The position numbers and the translations under genes are program-made. A stretch of 64,000 nt of DNA from positions 20,586,283-20,650,282 of the forward strand of contig OZ038321.1 of NCBI GenBank assembly GCA_964035795.1, in the 5' to 3' direction. Shown in pieces: positions 13,384 through 25,130 of this stretch; position 1 is the stretch's first letter; each line of letters opens with the position of its first letter. The notes under the pieces are model-generated. The model was not told the DNA's origin and made no database searches. It saw nothing but the letters and a program-made list of their open reading frames with translations. The stretch is from Pterobdella sp. o SKG-2022 (taxonomy: Eukaryota; Annelida; Clitellata; Hirudinida; Piscicolidae).

Positions 13384-13532
13384 TCGCCCCTATCTGGGGT
13401 TTCGGTTGCGCAATTGATTGGTTCCACAGAGCGCTATTTCATGTGGACTACTAATTGTCGGCCCAAGCGGGTGGTTCAAACTCGATATCTTTAGATAATT
13501 AGTCTAATGCTTAACATCTCAGCTATAGGGCT
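13384..13532 (-). mobile_element. tRNA-derived SINE, copy 2 (variant tail)
   Basis: The minus strand carries a tRNA-like head, AGCCCTATAGCTGAGATG with TAAGCATTAGACTAATTATC, a degenerate B box GAGTTTGAACCACC, then GGGCCGACAATTAGTAG. The first part matches the other SINE copies, but the 3' part (CACATGAAATAGCGCTCTGT and a GCCCCTATCTGGGG-type end) differs from copies 1, 3 and 4. It may be a second subfamily or a chimera with another repeat. The terminal motif recurs at about 40782-40805. Confidence 0.6.
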
Positions 13533-13563
13533 AATTTTTCTTTATATTGAGCGTAATTATATG

Positions 13564-13670
13564 TGTACCTCCACTTGATAATGTGAGTTCATCTTGAGAA
13601 AAGCTTCGTGGAATAAAATAAACTTCTAAAAGTGTTTTCATTTGAATATTCATGTTTGGCTTGAAGAATT
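13564..13670. repeat. Hairpin-family MITE copy
   Basis: Contains CACTTGATAATGTGAGTTC, then GAAAAGCTTCGTGGAATAAA, then CTAAAAGTGTTTTCATTTGA and TTGGCTTGAAGAAT. The same modules in the same order, or reversed, occur near 20.6, 36.5, 41.4 and 56.5 kb. Confidence 0.7.
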
Positions 13671-14221
13671 AAAAAAAAAAATTAATAATGAATAATGAGA
13701 TTTATTGTTATTATTTTAAAAAACGAATGAATAAAAGCTATATATTAATAATCACTTGGTAAAGACATTAATTTTACATCATCTTCATATGCTCAAATCC
13801 ATAATTCTTTTTAGTCACCATATCGCAGTTAGAGACTTTTTCCCTTTCAATGATTTTTTTACGAGTCTCATATGATAGATGTAAAAGTTTTTGAATCTCG
13901 ATATAAAATTTTTGAAATAGAAATTTATAATCATAATCAACTCGATAGTATTCAAATGTGGGCGGGCTTTTGACTTCACTCAAAACACCCCAACCAATAA
14001 GATTGCTGTGTGTTTTCTTATAAATAAAAAAAGCGTGTTAGACATTTTAAAACAAAATTTGCTTTGAAGAGTTAGGAGTTGTTGTTTTGTTGAAATAAAA
14101 CTGTTCCTTATATTTTGCAGGTATTTTAGAAAACATTTGATATATTTTTCAAAAAAAAACTTGATTAACCTAACCCGAAAATATTCAAAATTAAACACTT
14201 TTAATAGCTGGATAATACAAA

Positions 14222-14333
14222 TCTTTTCGTAAGTCAAACAAACAAAAGTAAATTAATATTACAAGTTTGACTTACGAAACTCTCATGTTATTCAGTTAAT
14301 GAAAGTGTTCAAATTATGTTTCTTCAGATAACT
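14222..14333. repeat. Hairpin-family MITE copy
   Basis: CTTTTCGTAAGTCAAAC is answered 30 bases later by GTTTGACTTACGAAA, a short stem-loop with the family core, followed by ATTCAGTTAATGAAAGTGTT, which is shared with the copy near 41.46 kb. Confidence 0.65.
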
Positions 14334-15098
14334 TGAAATAAAATTTAAAAAAAAAAATGTATTTAATGTGTATGAAAATATCAAATTTGAAAAAAAATTA
14401 TCTCATAAGGAATTTAAAATAAAAAAAAATTTAGTTCATGAAACGCCTACGATCATAATCACAAGCGTAGATTTTTTTTGGGAGGGTCCGTGATAAAAAT
14501 CCATAATGGTGTGATCATCAATGATGATTGATAAACCATTGATAACAGTAGTAACTGAATGAACGTTACAACACAACTGAACAACAAAACTTGTAAAACT
14601 TCAAAAGTGAAAAACAATCATGACTATATTTTTAAAGTTCCCCATAAATTGTTTAAGATGAATGTGATTTGAAACGTGGGAATTACAAAGAAACACTTCT
14701 GTCAATGGTTTCGTAGATATTGATTGAAAAGCAAACATAAAAATTAAATTAATTAAAATAAAGAATTTTTTTCGATTATATATTAGTGATGACAGTTCTC
14801 TGAAAATGTGACAAATGTATGGGAACAGACGCTATCGCTTAAAATACAGACATTACTGAAAACCATTAGTGGTCGTGTGAATGTGATCGAAAATCGATAC
14901 AATATTTCCAACATAATTTTGACTTTGAACATGTTAAAATTGAACAACACTCATTATTGTAATCTTTATATGCAAAAAGTTTCAATATATATTGAAGTTT
15001 ATAGCTCTTTTATTAATAAAATTAAAAGTTTAAATTGTTACAACTGAAATTTTATTTCAGTCCACAATCAAACCAGATAGTTCAGAATCAACCAAGAC

Positions 15099-15967
15099 AT
15101 GGACAAACAGCAAATAGACCGTCACCCCGACAAGCCTTTCCACAACACTCACCCAGATCATTCTTTCAACATTCTCTACAACAACTACAAAAACCCTTCA
15201 TACTTATCTCAAACCTTCACAAGGAACCAACAATTGATCTCACCGTTGAACCAAATTGAAATGTTTTTTTACAGAAATTTTTTGAAAAATATCAACCCTG
15301 TAGAGCATACAATAGAGTCTGCAAATAAACGCAAGTGTAGAGAGACTTGTTCTGCATTGAAGGCTTGGCTCATTAATCATCGAGAAAACCCTTATCCCAC
15401 CAAAAATGAAAAAGTTTGTTCATAGCGATAGTAATTCATTTGAAAAAATCTTTTTTATTTTTTATTTTTAAAAAAGTAAAATTTTATAAATTTTATTTTG
15501 TCTCAAAGGCTTATATTAAATTTACTCAAACATTATAAATTGTATGATAAGCTTACTATGAAACAACTACACAGGTTATGCTCGCTCTGTTGTCAAGCAT
15601 GACTCTAACCCAGGTTTCAACTTGGTTCGCTAATGCCCGCAGAAGGTTGAAGAAAGAGAAAAACAACCGCCAGTGTTGCTACGAAGAAGAAGACAAAGAA
15701 ACCTTTTCAATCCATAAAAAAAGGCATTTTTTTCAAGATTTCGAAAAAAAAGAGTGTAAGAAACTCTATGATATCGGATTTTTGCCGAAACACTCACAAG
15801 ACCATAAACCTCTGAAACAACTGATATGTCTTTCAACACCGCCGATTTCAGAGGCAGGTAGAGATGAGTGTTGCGATAAAACGTTTGATTCTTCATCTTG
15901 TGTAATGTTCAACAAAACACCCTCAACTCAAAGCATTTGGTCTATAAAAGACATCATTGGGTCTTGA
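15099..15967 (+). CDS. IRX: Iroquois-class (TALE) homeobox transcription factor, two coding exons
   Basis: Coding exons 15099-15413 and 15575-15967 join in phase 0 across a 161-base intron, giving 235 residues. The homeodomain spans the junction. Exon 1 ends [20 protein letters not shown] then KNEK; exon 2 begins [20 protein letters not shown] then [40 protein letters not shown] and the three-residue TALE loop are diagnostic for Iroquois rather than Mohawk, which has VSNWF and RLKN. The C-terminus ends [12 protein letters not shown], resembling the KPKIWSLAEIATS motif of Irx proteins. The protein is much shorter than vertebrate Irx (about 400-540 aa) and I do not see an Iro box. A good acceptor at 15052-15060 (TTTTATTTCAG) implies an upstream non-coding exon, and a stop at 15078-15080 supports Met 15099 as start. 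It acts as a nuclear DNA-binding regulator of patterning (family knowledge). Confidence 0.93.
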
Positions 15968-18803
15968 AATTTTTTTTAACAACTTGCATTTTGTACGCAT
16001 CTACTTCATTGGTTAATGTTTGAGTTAGTTTAAACTGCACATTATTTTTGTTTAGATTTTCAAATTGTAAATACAGTGGTGGACAAAATTTTAATTGAAA
16101 TTCATTAATTTTTTGTCTAACTTGTGTTTTTCACAAATTTAACTCAAATATCCGTCAAAATTCATCCAAACACTAACAACCATCTAAAATTTGGAACAAA
16201 ATTTTTCCAACAATAAAAAAAACTGTATTAAAATAAACAAATAGAATAAAACTACTCTGAGAGATACAGTAGCGAGGCATAGGGCACTAGTTAAGGCAAA
16301 CAAGCTGTCTCTCAGCCACTCGTGTTTCAATTCTGTTCATCTGATCTTCAAACATACACTTTGAAAACTTCAGATCGTGTTTATTCTTAAACCGATTCTA
16401 TATAGTGATTATATTCCTGGCAAGATACTCGTTATGTTTATATACATAGCATTGTACTCATTCTTCCATCCATCATCTCGAGCTTCTTTAAATACACAAT
16501 TTATAGGTTAAGTTCATCTTACTATTTACCGTAATATCACACCTCCAAAAAAGTTCGAGCAAAATTCTTTTCAAGTATTTTTTGATATTTATGAAGATTT
16601 AGTATTTTACTTGATAAGAACATTCAAAATTAAACTTATAAATTTAATTATTAAAGTTCAAAATTTTGAAGCATGAAATAATTTACTTAAATCATTCTTT
16701 GAATAACCACTCGTTTAAATAATAATACTAATAAAAATAATAATCATAATAAGTGTTATTGTTCTAATCATAATTACTAATATCATCATACATGATCAAA
16801 TCGAATACCTTGCTTGAAATAATTATTTATTAAATAGAAAATATAAGTTAAAAAAGTTTATCTTACTATAATATTTAAAAAGTTTCCAATTATAATCATA
16901 ATCTTTAAATTAAAAAAACTAAAAACTACAGCTACTTTACCTTAAATTGCCGTCGATATTAAATTCCCATTTAATAGTCAAAACTTATATAATGTGCTTA
17001 TACTTTTTCTCAACTTAAATTGCCTTGTTATACAAGATAATAACCGTTATGACGGCTGAAAACTATCAATTATTGTGACTTAATTATATACTGAATAATT
17101 TTCTTAACAGGAAACAACATAAGAACGGGCCATCTGTCAAAGTATATTTAAATAGCGTTAAAAATCTTGAATATCATTAAAAAATACTTTTTAAAAATAA
17201 TTATGATGGTAAAATTAAACAACTAGTTATTAAAATAAATGAATTATTTCCAAGTTGCAAAATTTAAATCTTTTAAAAGTTAAGTTTCCGAAAAAAAAAT
17301 AATTTGAAATATTTAGTATGAAAAAATAGATAACTGCATGATTAAAATTTCAAACCAGAAGTTTAAAGCAATTTGAAGTAAAACAATTAATATAATGGAA
17401 ACAAGAGAGTATGAAAAGTAGAAGTTGCTTCCCACTTCTTTGAAATCTCAACATTAACAAATCTTCAAATAAAAAATCTTGTGGTGAACGACAGTTGAAA
17501 AAATGAATTTCCCGTAAAAGTTCCTGTCAAATGAGCTAGTTGAAAAGTAAAAAAAAATTAGAAATTTTCGAATGTAAGAATGAGCCAGAGTTACAAAAAT
17601 CGGTAAATAGTTGAAAACATGAGAAAAATTCAAAAAAGAAAAAAAAACATAAAATGGCGTTTACTGAGATGCATTCTTCGTGACAAGCAACTGCGCGGGT
17701 TTTCATACAGGAGAATTTCAAATTATGCTTATAATGGGTCAGCCAGCATAAAGTTAAATATTCAAACAAAAAACAACGAAAAATGTCAGAAATTTTCAAA
17801 ATCAAAAGACGTTTCAGCTAAGTCATTGAATCAAAAATAGTTTTAGAAAAATCACTTAATATACGAAGAAAAAAAAACAAATACGATAAAAGGTCTATCA
17901 TCCAATCAGTGTAAACAACGTAATCTAACAAATGTCATAATTAATATGACCAATAATTAATTAAGCTTATTGTTTTTAATTAAATTATCAATTATGTTTC
18001 AAAGACCAGAGTTGAAAAATTAACATTCTCATTATAAAAAAGAAAACACTGTATTCAAATAAGAAAAAAAAGGAAATCTATAGTGAATAAATGTAGTAAA
18101 TAAATGCAAAAAAATTCAAAATCTAAAGAATTAAGACTACCAAATATCACAAAAAAAATATTATCAACCAATTATTGTATGCAACTTTCAGAAAAAATAG
18201 CTATTCACTAACTTTTTTTTTTGTTGTAGTTGGCCCTTTAGAAAATTGATTATTTTCGCATGGAGATAAATGGAAGACAAGATGCTTGGTCAGTCGTCCT
18301 TAGAATACATAACCTAGCGATCACCATAAAACTTTGAAACCATTGAATGAAAAAAACACAAAAAGCGCTTTTGACGAAAAATCCCTACAACTTCAAAAGT
18401 GCCATTTAAATGGACATGTTTGGTGAATTAGAAGAAGTTATACAGAAATTGAAAGATAGAGATGCTTAGAAACATTGAAATTTAGAATTAGGCGTAAATT
18501 CGAGGTTTTTAAATAATAAAAAAAGTTTGAATTTTTTAATTATATCAAACAAAGTATTACCTTTGAACGCAATATCTATTAATTTTTATTGTTAATTTTT
18601 TGTGATTGCAATTACTTTTAAAATATCGTTACTATTGACTACATAAACAAAAAAGAAAAGAACAATACTTATCTAAAAGTTGGTCAATTAAGAAGTATTT
18701 GGTTAATTTCAAAAGTATCAAAGATAAAATTTTAAAAATTTATTTTGACGTCGTAATTTATTAATAATATTTGGTTTAGTTTGATGCTTAGGCAAACTTT
18801 GAC
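15968..18803. other. Intergenic stretch
   Basis: About 2.8 kb of AT-rich DNA between the Iroquois gene and BBIP1. A Tc1-like terminal motif near 16073 is listed separately. Open frames here are short and low-complexity; no gene is supported. Confidence 0.55.
16073..16100. mobile_element. Lone Tc1/mariner-like terminal repeat
   Basis: TACAGTGGTGGACAAAATTT resembles Tc1-family ends, which start with CAGTGGTGGACAAAA beside a TA target. It lies 106 bases after the Iroquois stop codon. I found no matching inverted end or transposase frame downstream, so only one end is supported. Confidence 0.45.
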
Positions 18804-19019
18804 ATGTCTATAGAAAATTTAAAAGAAATTTTGCCTAAAATTGGAATGCTATGCAAAGATGAAGTTGAAAGCATGATCTTATGTAAGCCTAAAATACTGC
18901 CAATCAAGTCAGTCACATTGGAAAGGTTGGAAGAAGTAGCCAGAGAAAATCCTGAAGATGAATTTAATCTTCAATCACAAAATGAAAAAGCATCTGAAAC
19001 AAACAAACTTGTGCTTTAA
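18804..19019 (+). CDS. BBIP1: BBSome-interacting protein 1 (BBIP1/BBIP10)
   Basis: A single-exon frame of 71 residues. Residues 5-45 (LKEILPKIGMLCKDEVESMI then LCKPKILPIKSVTLERLEEV) match the human BBIP1 core, which has EVLPKQGQLFVEDIMTMVLC followed by KPKLLPLKSLTLEKLE. Length (71 aa here against 92 or fewer in vertebrates) and position of the core agree. BBIP1 is the smallest subunit of the BBSome, the coat that moves membrane proteins in cilia; it also stabilises the complex (family knowledge). The C-terminal 25 residues are acidic and polar, without a recognised motif. AATAAA motifs at about 19104-19117 could serve polyadenylation. UMP-CMP kinase follows on the same strand 410 bases on. 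Confidence 0.9.
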   Translation: MSIENLKEILPKIGMLCKDEVESMILCKPKILPIKSVTLERLEEVARENPEDEFNLQSQNEKASETNKLVL

Positions 19020-19428
19020 CATTTTGTTAAAAAGCTTTAAACTGATTTTTTTCAAAATCAATTTATGTAATATTTTTCATTTTTTCAAAACAATTTTGAT
19101 TATGGAAAATAAATAAAATGACTTGTTTATTTAATTTATTTTAAAATTAAATTAAACTCCTATGGTTGAATAAATTTCACAGTTTCAGTTTTAATCAATT
19201 CTACGAGCACTTCCATAACACGTCTACTAAACACAGTAATATTTTACCTAGTTTTTATCAGTTTCGTAAAAATAATTCTATAAAAGTTAGAACGAATTAT
19301 AATTTCATTTACAAAATTTTATGTTTTTTACCGCATTACGAACGATAGCTTCTCAAGTACAACTTCAATACTTTTTATGAAAAAAAAGAATTTATTTTAT
19401 CATTTTAATGTTATAGGCATTTCATAAT

Positions 19429-22400
19429 ATGAGTCTTCCAAAAGTTGTTTTTGTCCTCGGTCTTCCAGGATCTGGAAAAGGAACACAATGCCAAAAAATT
19501 GTAAACGTTAGTACTCTTTATTATTGTACAATTCTATTGATAAGTTGTACATAACGCTTGATTATGTTACTAGAACAAAAAATTGAAATATACGAATGAA
19601 AAAATATCTTTCAGAATTTCAAGTGTGTGCATTTATCAGCGGGTGAGTTATTGAGACAAGAAGTCAACAAACCAAGCTCCACTTACAAACAATTGATTGA
19701 CAAACACATGAGGGAGGGAACTATTGTTCCAGTAGAAGTCACTTGTGCTCTATTGGAAGAGGTTTGAATAAACTTATCTTATTTTTCTTCTTCAATTAAA
19801 TTTTTATGTCATTTTCAAACTTATTATTCATTATCATTTATGTTTCAATTACTATATTAAATTTTTTTTTTGAATTTATTGAAATTTTCATTTTTATTAA
19901 ACAATAAAACTTCAATGAAGTTTTAGTAAAGTTAAAAATGATTTTTATTGAGTAACACAAAAGTATATATCAAAAATAATTTTTTTAAAAATAAATAGGG
20001 TTTTGAATTTATATGATTAAATTAAGGTTTTAAAATTAAGTTTTGTATATTATTTCACCAATATACTTGGAGACTAAAGCATTAAGCTTACTAGGGTGAA
20101 AATGTTGATAAATTTTCAAAGATTTTATGAAAATAATCATGCATCAGGTATATAACAATATTTCACAATTCACTCAACCACCTCAAAATGAGACTTGAAG
20201 ATGATAAAAGATAACTTGTAATATTTAAAGCTACATAAAAAAAATACAATGTCATTATGACCAAAATGAGCTACACCAAATCACAGGCGATGAAGGAATT
20301 CTTAAGCAAAGATCCATCTAGAGAGTGGTTTTTGATTGATGGATTCCCAAGAAACCAAAATAACCTCGATGGATGGAAAAAACAGATGGATGGGAAAGTC
20401 AGTCATTTTTGTAATAATTTAACAAAAATTTATTTGAATATTTCATTTTTTAAATCAATTATTATTTTTCCAATCAAAAATTTGTTTTTTTAATAGATAA
20501 TCTTGTGTAAATAAGACAAAAGACTTTAAACAAGTAATAATTAACTGAGAATAATAATTGTTTTTATATATATCCAAATGAAAACACCTTTAGAAGTTTA
20601 TTTTGTTCCTAAATGCTTTTCGTAAGAGGAACTTACATTATTAAGTGGAAAAAATTGTTATAAAACAATCCATATGTTAATAGATTTATTAATGTAAAAT
20701 TTTTATTTTTTATTAATATATAAAATTAATAGGATTCAATATTTTTGTTTCTTATAAATTGTCAATATGAATCATCATTTGAATTTTGTAAAGATTGAAA
20801 CAGGTATGGACTATGTCTATTGTAAATCCTTTTACAGGGCTTTAGTTTAACGAGGCTAATAATATGTCTCAAAATAAGTTTAAGCACATGTAAGATCATA
20901 GCTTTTTGAATATGAATTTGGTCACTTGAGTTATAATGATTTATATATCTCAGAGGAGGATTAAGATCGCTTGAAACAAAAATTTTTGAATAGAAATGAA
21001 TCTCAAATCTGCATATATTATCTCTCATCACATCAATAGTTTTTGATACGTTATTGCTTAGCAATATAATTAAGTTGTTCAAACTCACAATCAATCATTA
21101 GGTGGCCCTATGAGAATTTTTTATAATTTTTTAAATTTTACTTTTAGAAAAACGTATTGAAACATTTTTTGTTTTTATTATATTATGCTTTATTCAAAGT
21201 CAAGGCAGTTAAAAATTTGCTACTTCATTCTATACAAAAGCCTAGACTCTTTTCCAACCTTCTCTTAATATAAAACTAGTAATCAATATTAGTGATAGTT
21301 TATATTTTTTCAAATGATATATTAACACTAATTGTTTTGAGATAATTAGTTACTTTGTCTTTTATTAGAAAAACGTGCATATTGTGAAACATATGTATTG
21401 CCCTACTGAAACTCCTATTTCGGCCCCTAATCAATCACTCAATCAATCAATGGTCGATCGAATAGATACATTAATTTAAAAAAGCAGGCGTTATTTAATT
21501 TTTAGAAACTTTTTCCAAAATTTGAAATTTTTTTCACATTTAATAAAACTTTAAAAGTTATACTTTTTCTAAATTTAATTGATTTGATTTTTATTATTTT
21601 ATCAAGACTAAATTAAGCCTTGTTATAAAACCCTTAAATGGTGAATATTGGTAATAAAAATACTATAATAATGATGATGAAATCTCATTATTCCAGGCCG
21701 AGGTCAAATTCGTAATGAATTTTGATTGTTCAGAACAAGTGAGTGTTGTTTTCTTATCTCCAGAATAAATAAAACAAATATAACTTGCTCCAAGGCAAGC
21801 ATTCTTTTGACTGTGATTTGAATATATTTATTTATATTTCTATGTATATTGAAATATAAAAACTTCATTGAAATATTGATTAAGTTCCATGGAAACACCT
21901 ATCATACGTTTTTTTGCGGTATATAAATTTAAATATTCATCTGTTATTGTGCAAACCAACTGTTTATTTCTATTGTCCAATCCGACTATTATCAATCTAA
22001 AAAGAAAATCTGATCTAAAACCTTAGTACATGATCTTTCTATATATCTACCCATGAATCTATTATCAATTCTATATAGATCATCATAGTTATAAGACAAA
22101 AATAAACAAAGGAATGTATTGAGAGATGCTTGTCGAGAGGAGAGGCTGGGAGTGGTCGTGTTGATGATAACATCGAAAGCTTGAAGAAAAGGTTGCTTAG
22201 TGATACTCTTAACTCTTTTTTGTGATATTAGTGATATAATTATGTCATTATTTTTATAGTCTTAGTTTAAGTTGTACATTTCATTATTGCTTATAGTTTT
22301 ATATAACAATGCTTTTTGTTATGTATCTTGGTCTATCACGCTGTGATTTATTTTATCATCTTTGTATGAAGAACCAACGCAAAGTATATACAAAAAATTA

Positions 22401-23077
22401 CACGTCGCTTCTTGTATGAAAATCTTACATTCTCAAGTAAAAAGCTTTGCGCGTATTGTATAATGAATACTAGCTTTGCTTTTCATACAATTGTGTGAGA
22501 CTTTTTACTTCTTTTCAAAACTCTAATGAGTAGATTTAACTTAATTATTGGGTGTGAGACTTCAAGTTATATATTATAATGCACTTTGAAAGCATGGGAT
22601 TTAGAATAATACAAACCAATTGTGGTGAAATATAGGCACCTAAAAAAGCTTACTTCTATCATCAAATTTTCTTCAAATATTCATTACTTAGGATAAACAC
22701 CCACGTGACAAGCACTCAGCCAATAATCGATCACTACCAAGAGCAAGGTCTCGTCAAGAGAATCAACGCCAACAACACGCCTGATAATGTGAGTTTAACC
22801 CTAGAGTGTTTTATCTTCATCATCATATTATTAAAATAATTAAAAGTATTTACTCTGTCTTTTTTATGAGTTACCCTAAATTTGGTGAATTTTTTTTCAC
22901 ATTACTATTTGATGTAATATTTATTTTAAAATATAAAACGTTTGCATAAATTAGTTTATTATATTAAAAATTATTTAAAACTCTGCTTTGGCACAGCTAA
23001 TATGACGTCATATTTAATGATTTTAGGTGTTTGAGCTAGTCAAAGAAGCTTTCAACGAGTGTGCAAAAGTTGATTGA
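19429..23077 (+). CDS. CMPK1: UMP-CMP kinase, seven exons, complete
   Basis: Exons 19429-19506, 19615-19761, 20287-20397, 21697-21738, 22112-22191, 22692-22788, 23027-23077 all join in phase at GT-AG sites, giving 201 residues, the usual length for the family. The enzyme phosphorylates UMP, CMP and dCMP with ATP. Visible landmarks: the P-loop VVFVLGLPGSGKGTQCQKIV, the NMP-binding segment CVHLSAGELLRQEVNKPSS, the IDGFPRNQNNLDGW motif, VKFVMNFDCSEQECIERCL, the lid SRGEAGSGRVDDNIESLKKR, and a C-terminus with PIIDHYQEQGLVKRINA and VFELVKEAFNECAKVD before TGA. The lid has one residue more than the usual RGxxSGRxDDN. Exon 3 starts after AAATCACAG (giving EEAMKEF); an upstream ATG at 20257 lies in the intron. 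Exon 5 uses a weak acceptor (ATAAACAAAG). Confidence 0.95.
20578..20653. repeat. Hairpin-family MITE copy in CMPK intron
   Basis: CAAATGAAAACACCTTTAGA then AGTTTATTTTGTTCC, TGCTTTTCGTAAGAGGAACT and ACATTATTAAGTGG. Same module order as the copies near 36.5 and 56.5 kb. It lies in the intron between exons 3 and 4 of UMP-CMP kinase. Confidence 0.7.
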
Positions 23078-24436
23078 ATCATGCTTTCATCATGGGATTT
23101 ATTAAGGTGTAAAAATCAGATAGTTAAGTTGGCACAACCACCTGGAGATATATATTTGTACAGTAGTTATTGTAAGGTTTCAAAGATTTTAACGATCACT
23201 TGATAAAATTTTCACTTTCAATAATGAGAGTTTTTTAAATGATTGTAGAATTAAAATAAAATTAATATTTGTTACTACTACTATTTTTCACCTCGATGAG
23301 CGCTTTTTGGGCCTATCATTTGTGATAATAAAACCAAACTTAAGAGCAACCCTTTGATCGATTTTCTATTTTTACAATTTCACTGCCTATTATATTGATA
23401 ACGTTATGATGTTAATATACGCATAATATTCATTTATGCTGATCTCTGCTCATTCAGAGACCGGTGTGTTTGTTCAGAATACGTCGATTTGAAACTAAAA
23501 GTTATTTCTTATGAATGGAGCTTGTTTCAACTTTAAAAAATTTTTAAAATTTGTTTTATAAAAATTCTCGTTGCATTAATTTTATCAAAATTATGTCGTT
23601 GCATTTATCCATGAATGCAGATAAACTCTCGTGTTTTTTTATTTCAAGGTATATTTTCAGTTATATATATATGAAATTTTAAGTATGTTCTTACAAATTA
23701 TTTTAACACGTAGCCATGTGAGTGGCATTTCGTTTGCTGAAATAAGAAAAAGGTTAATTTTAAAAACTTTCATTTTAAAAAAAATTTTATTTATAGTTCT
23801 TATGAATATATATTGCTTGTGTTTCTGTTAGTTTGCAGGTGTTTTTATATTCTTTTGTGAAGCATGATTTTCTGAGTGCACACAGTGTTGGCTGTTTGAG
23901 ATTCAAGTTCAGATTGGTAGTTTCAATATTTTTAAAAGAATGTTTGAATTATTTTACCGATTAAAAAACAAGGGATTAATAAAATCTAAATTTCTTTAGT
24001 GCGTTTGAAATCCAGCAACCTCAATTTGTACATATAAAGTCTTTTCCAATAACTAAGTAGTTTCGAATATTAAAAGCAATTAATCAGAATTAAATTTTCT
24101 TTTATTTAAAATGGTGAGCACTTTTATGTGGCTTCCGAACGTTTATTATAAAAAAGTCCCAATGTTATCAATTCGAGTCGTAAGAGAAAATTTTTTGTTC
24201 TTTGACCGTTATATCATTTTTGCAAAATATCAGTTCCATAAGCAAAACGCAAATCAATTCAAAACCGTATCCGGATTATAAGCCCCCAGAAATTTACCCC
24301 CCCAGACGTTTTATCCCCCGGACATTTACCCTCTAGACAATATAACAAAATTTCAATTCTTTATTTTTATCGTCAAAATGAGGAAGATTTTAGAAACATG
24401 AAAATGAATACTAAAAAACAATACATAGTAAAGCGT

Positions 24437-24874
24437 TCACAGCTGTAAATTAGGAGCAATAACACGTAGATATTCAAGTCGGCCACAATTTTCAAATCCT
24501 TTTATGAAGGTTGAAAGTCTGTTGGTCACTGCTACGTGTTTTTTTTGTGATGGTGGGTTTTCCCCTGTAGTCATTCTTGCATGCTTCACTTCGTTGAGTG
24601 CCTGTTCCCGCTTCAACACGCGAATAAATTGAAAAATATTTGAGTGGTAAGTACTAACACTGGCCTGCATATGTCGATGCCACCCTTCAACATGATTTTT
24701 TGTTTTTGGGAGATCATTTTTCACCCTATCCTTGCAGTTCCACATGATGTGAGGGAACAATGGCGCACGCCTTGCACGAAGCAGTCTGCGGCCAATAAAA
24801 GTATCCTCAAAATAATTTAAAAGTGGCTGGACTTTTTTTAACTTTTCTTCTAAATTACCTAAAACTTCCCACAC
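24437..24874 (-). pseudogene. MULE transposase C-terminal fragment
   Basis: A 145-residue frame containing FEDTFIGRRLLRARRAPLFP, HIMWNCKDRV, NHVEGWHRHMQASVSTYHSN and IFQFIRVLKREQALNEVKHA. This order (FEDTYIGRRRR, MWN, NNAVEGWHR, HPNIWKFI, LKREQ) is the characteristic end of MULE-domain proteins common in animal genomes. The upstream DDE catalytic portion is missing: before 24874 the frame is closed and the element ends within 450 bases. It is a decayed or internally deleted transposase fragment, not a host gene. Confidence 0.8.
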
Positions 24875-25059
24875 TTTTCCCCTGGCACGAAAGCTAGAGC
24901 TGGAAGAATGCGGACTTGCAGACTAAATTCTGCATCATCTTTGTACCTCTCCTAGAGTCCACTGCTCTGCACTTTTCTATATACACCCTTTTACTCCTGC
25001 TTCCGGAAATTTTTTTGATATTGCATTTTTTGACGCCATTTCAAAGTTTATCATGATGT

Positions 25060-25130
25060 TGCTTTTCGAAAGGATATCTTACATTATAACTTGATAATGT
25101 AAGATATCCTTTCGAAAAGCTTCGTGTATT
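25060..25130. repeat. Perfect 26-bp-arm hairpin inside the MULE remnant
   Basis: CTTTTCGAAAGGATATCTTA with CATTAT on one side and the exact reverse complement ATAATG plus TAAGATATCCTTTCGAAAAG on the other, separated by six bases, followed by CTTCGTGTATTAAG. It belongs to the GCTTTTCG hairpin family and appears to have inserted into the MULE remnant. Confidence 0.85.

Larger units (their letters stand above)
7883..15060. other. Intergenic stretch without recognisable genes
   Basis: About 7.2 kb between the SUMO protease and the Iroquois gene, which are transcribed away from each other. It holds an AT dinucleotide repeat, two tRNA-derived SINE copies and two hairpin MITE copies, listed separately. 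The remaining sequence is AT-rich with only short chance open frames; I see no family motif. Promoters for both genes should lie here, but no specific element can be named. Confidence 0.6.

Noticed and set aside
15035..15259. Pro/Gln-rich frame overlapping the Iroquois exon
   Set aside because: It is in a different frame from the homeodomain and would need its own continuation; the 15099 frame leads directly into the homeodomain.
21062..22600. Small frames in CMPK introns
   Set aside because: Short, AT-driven and without motifs; the kinase exons on both sides are in phase without them.
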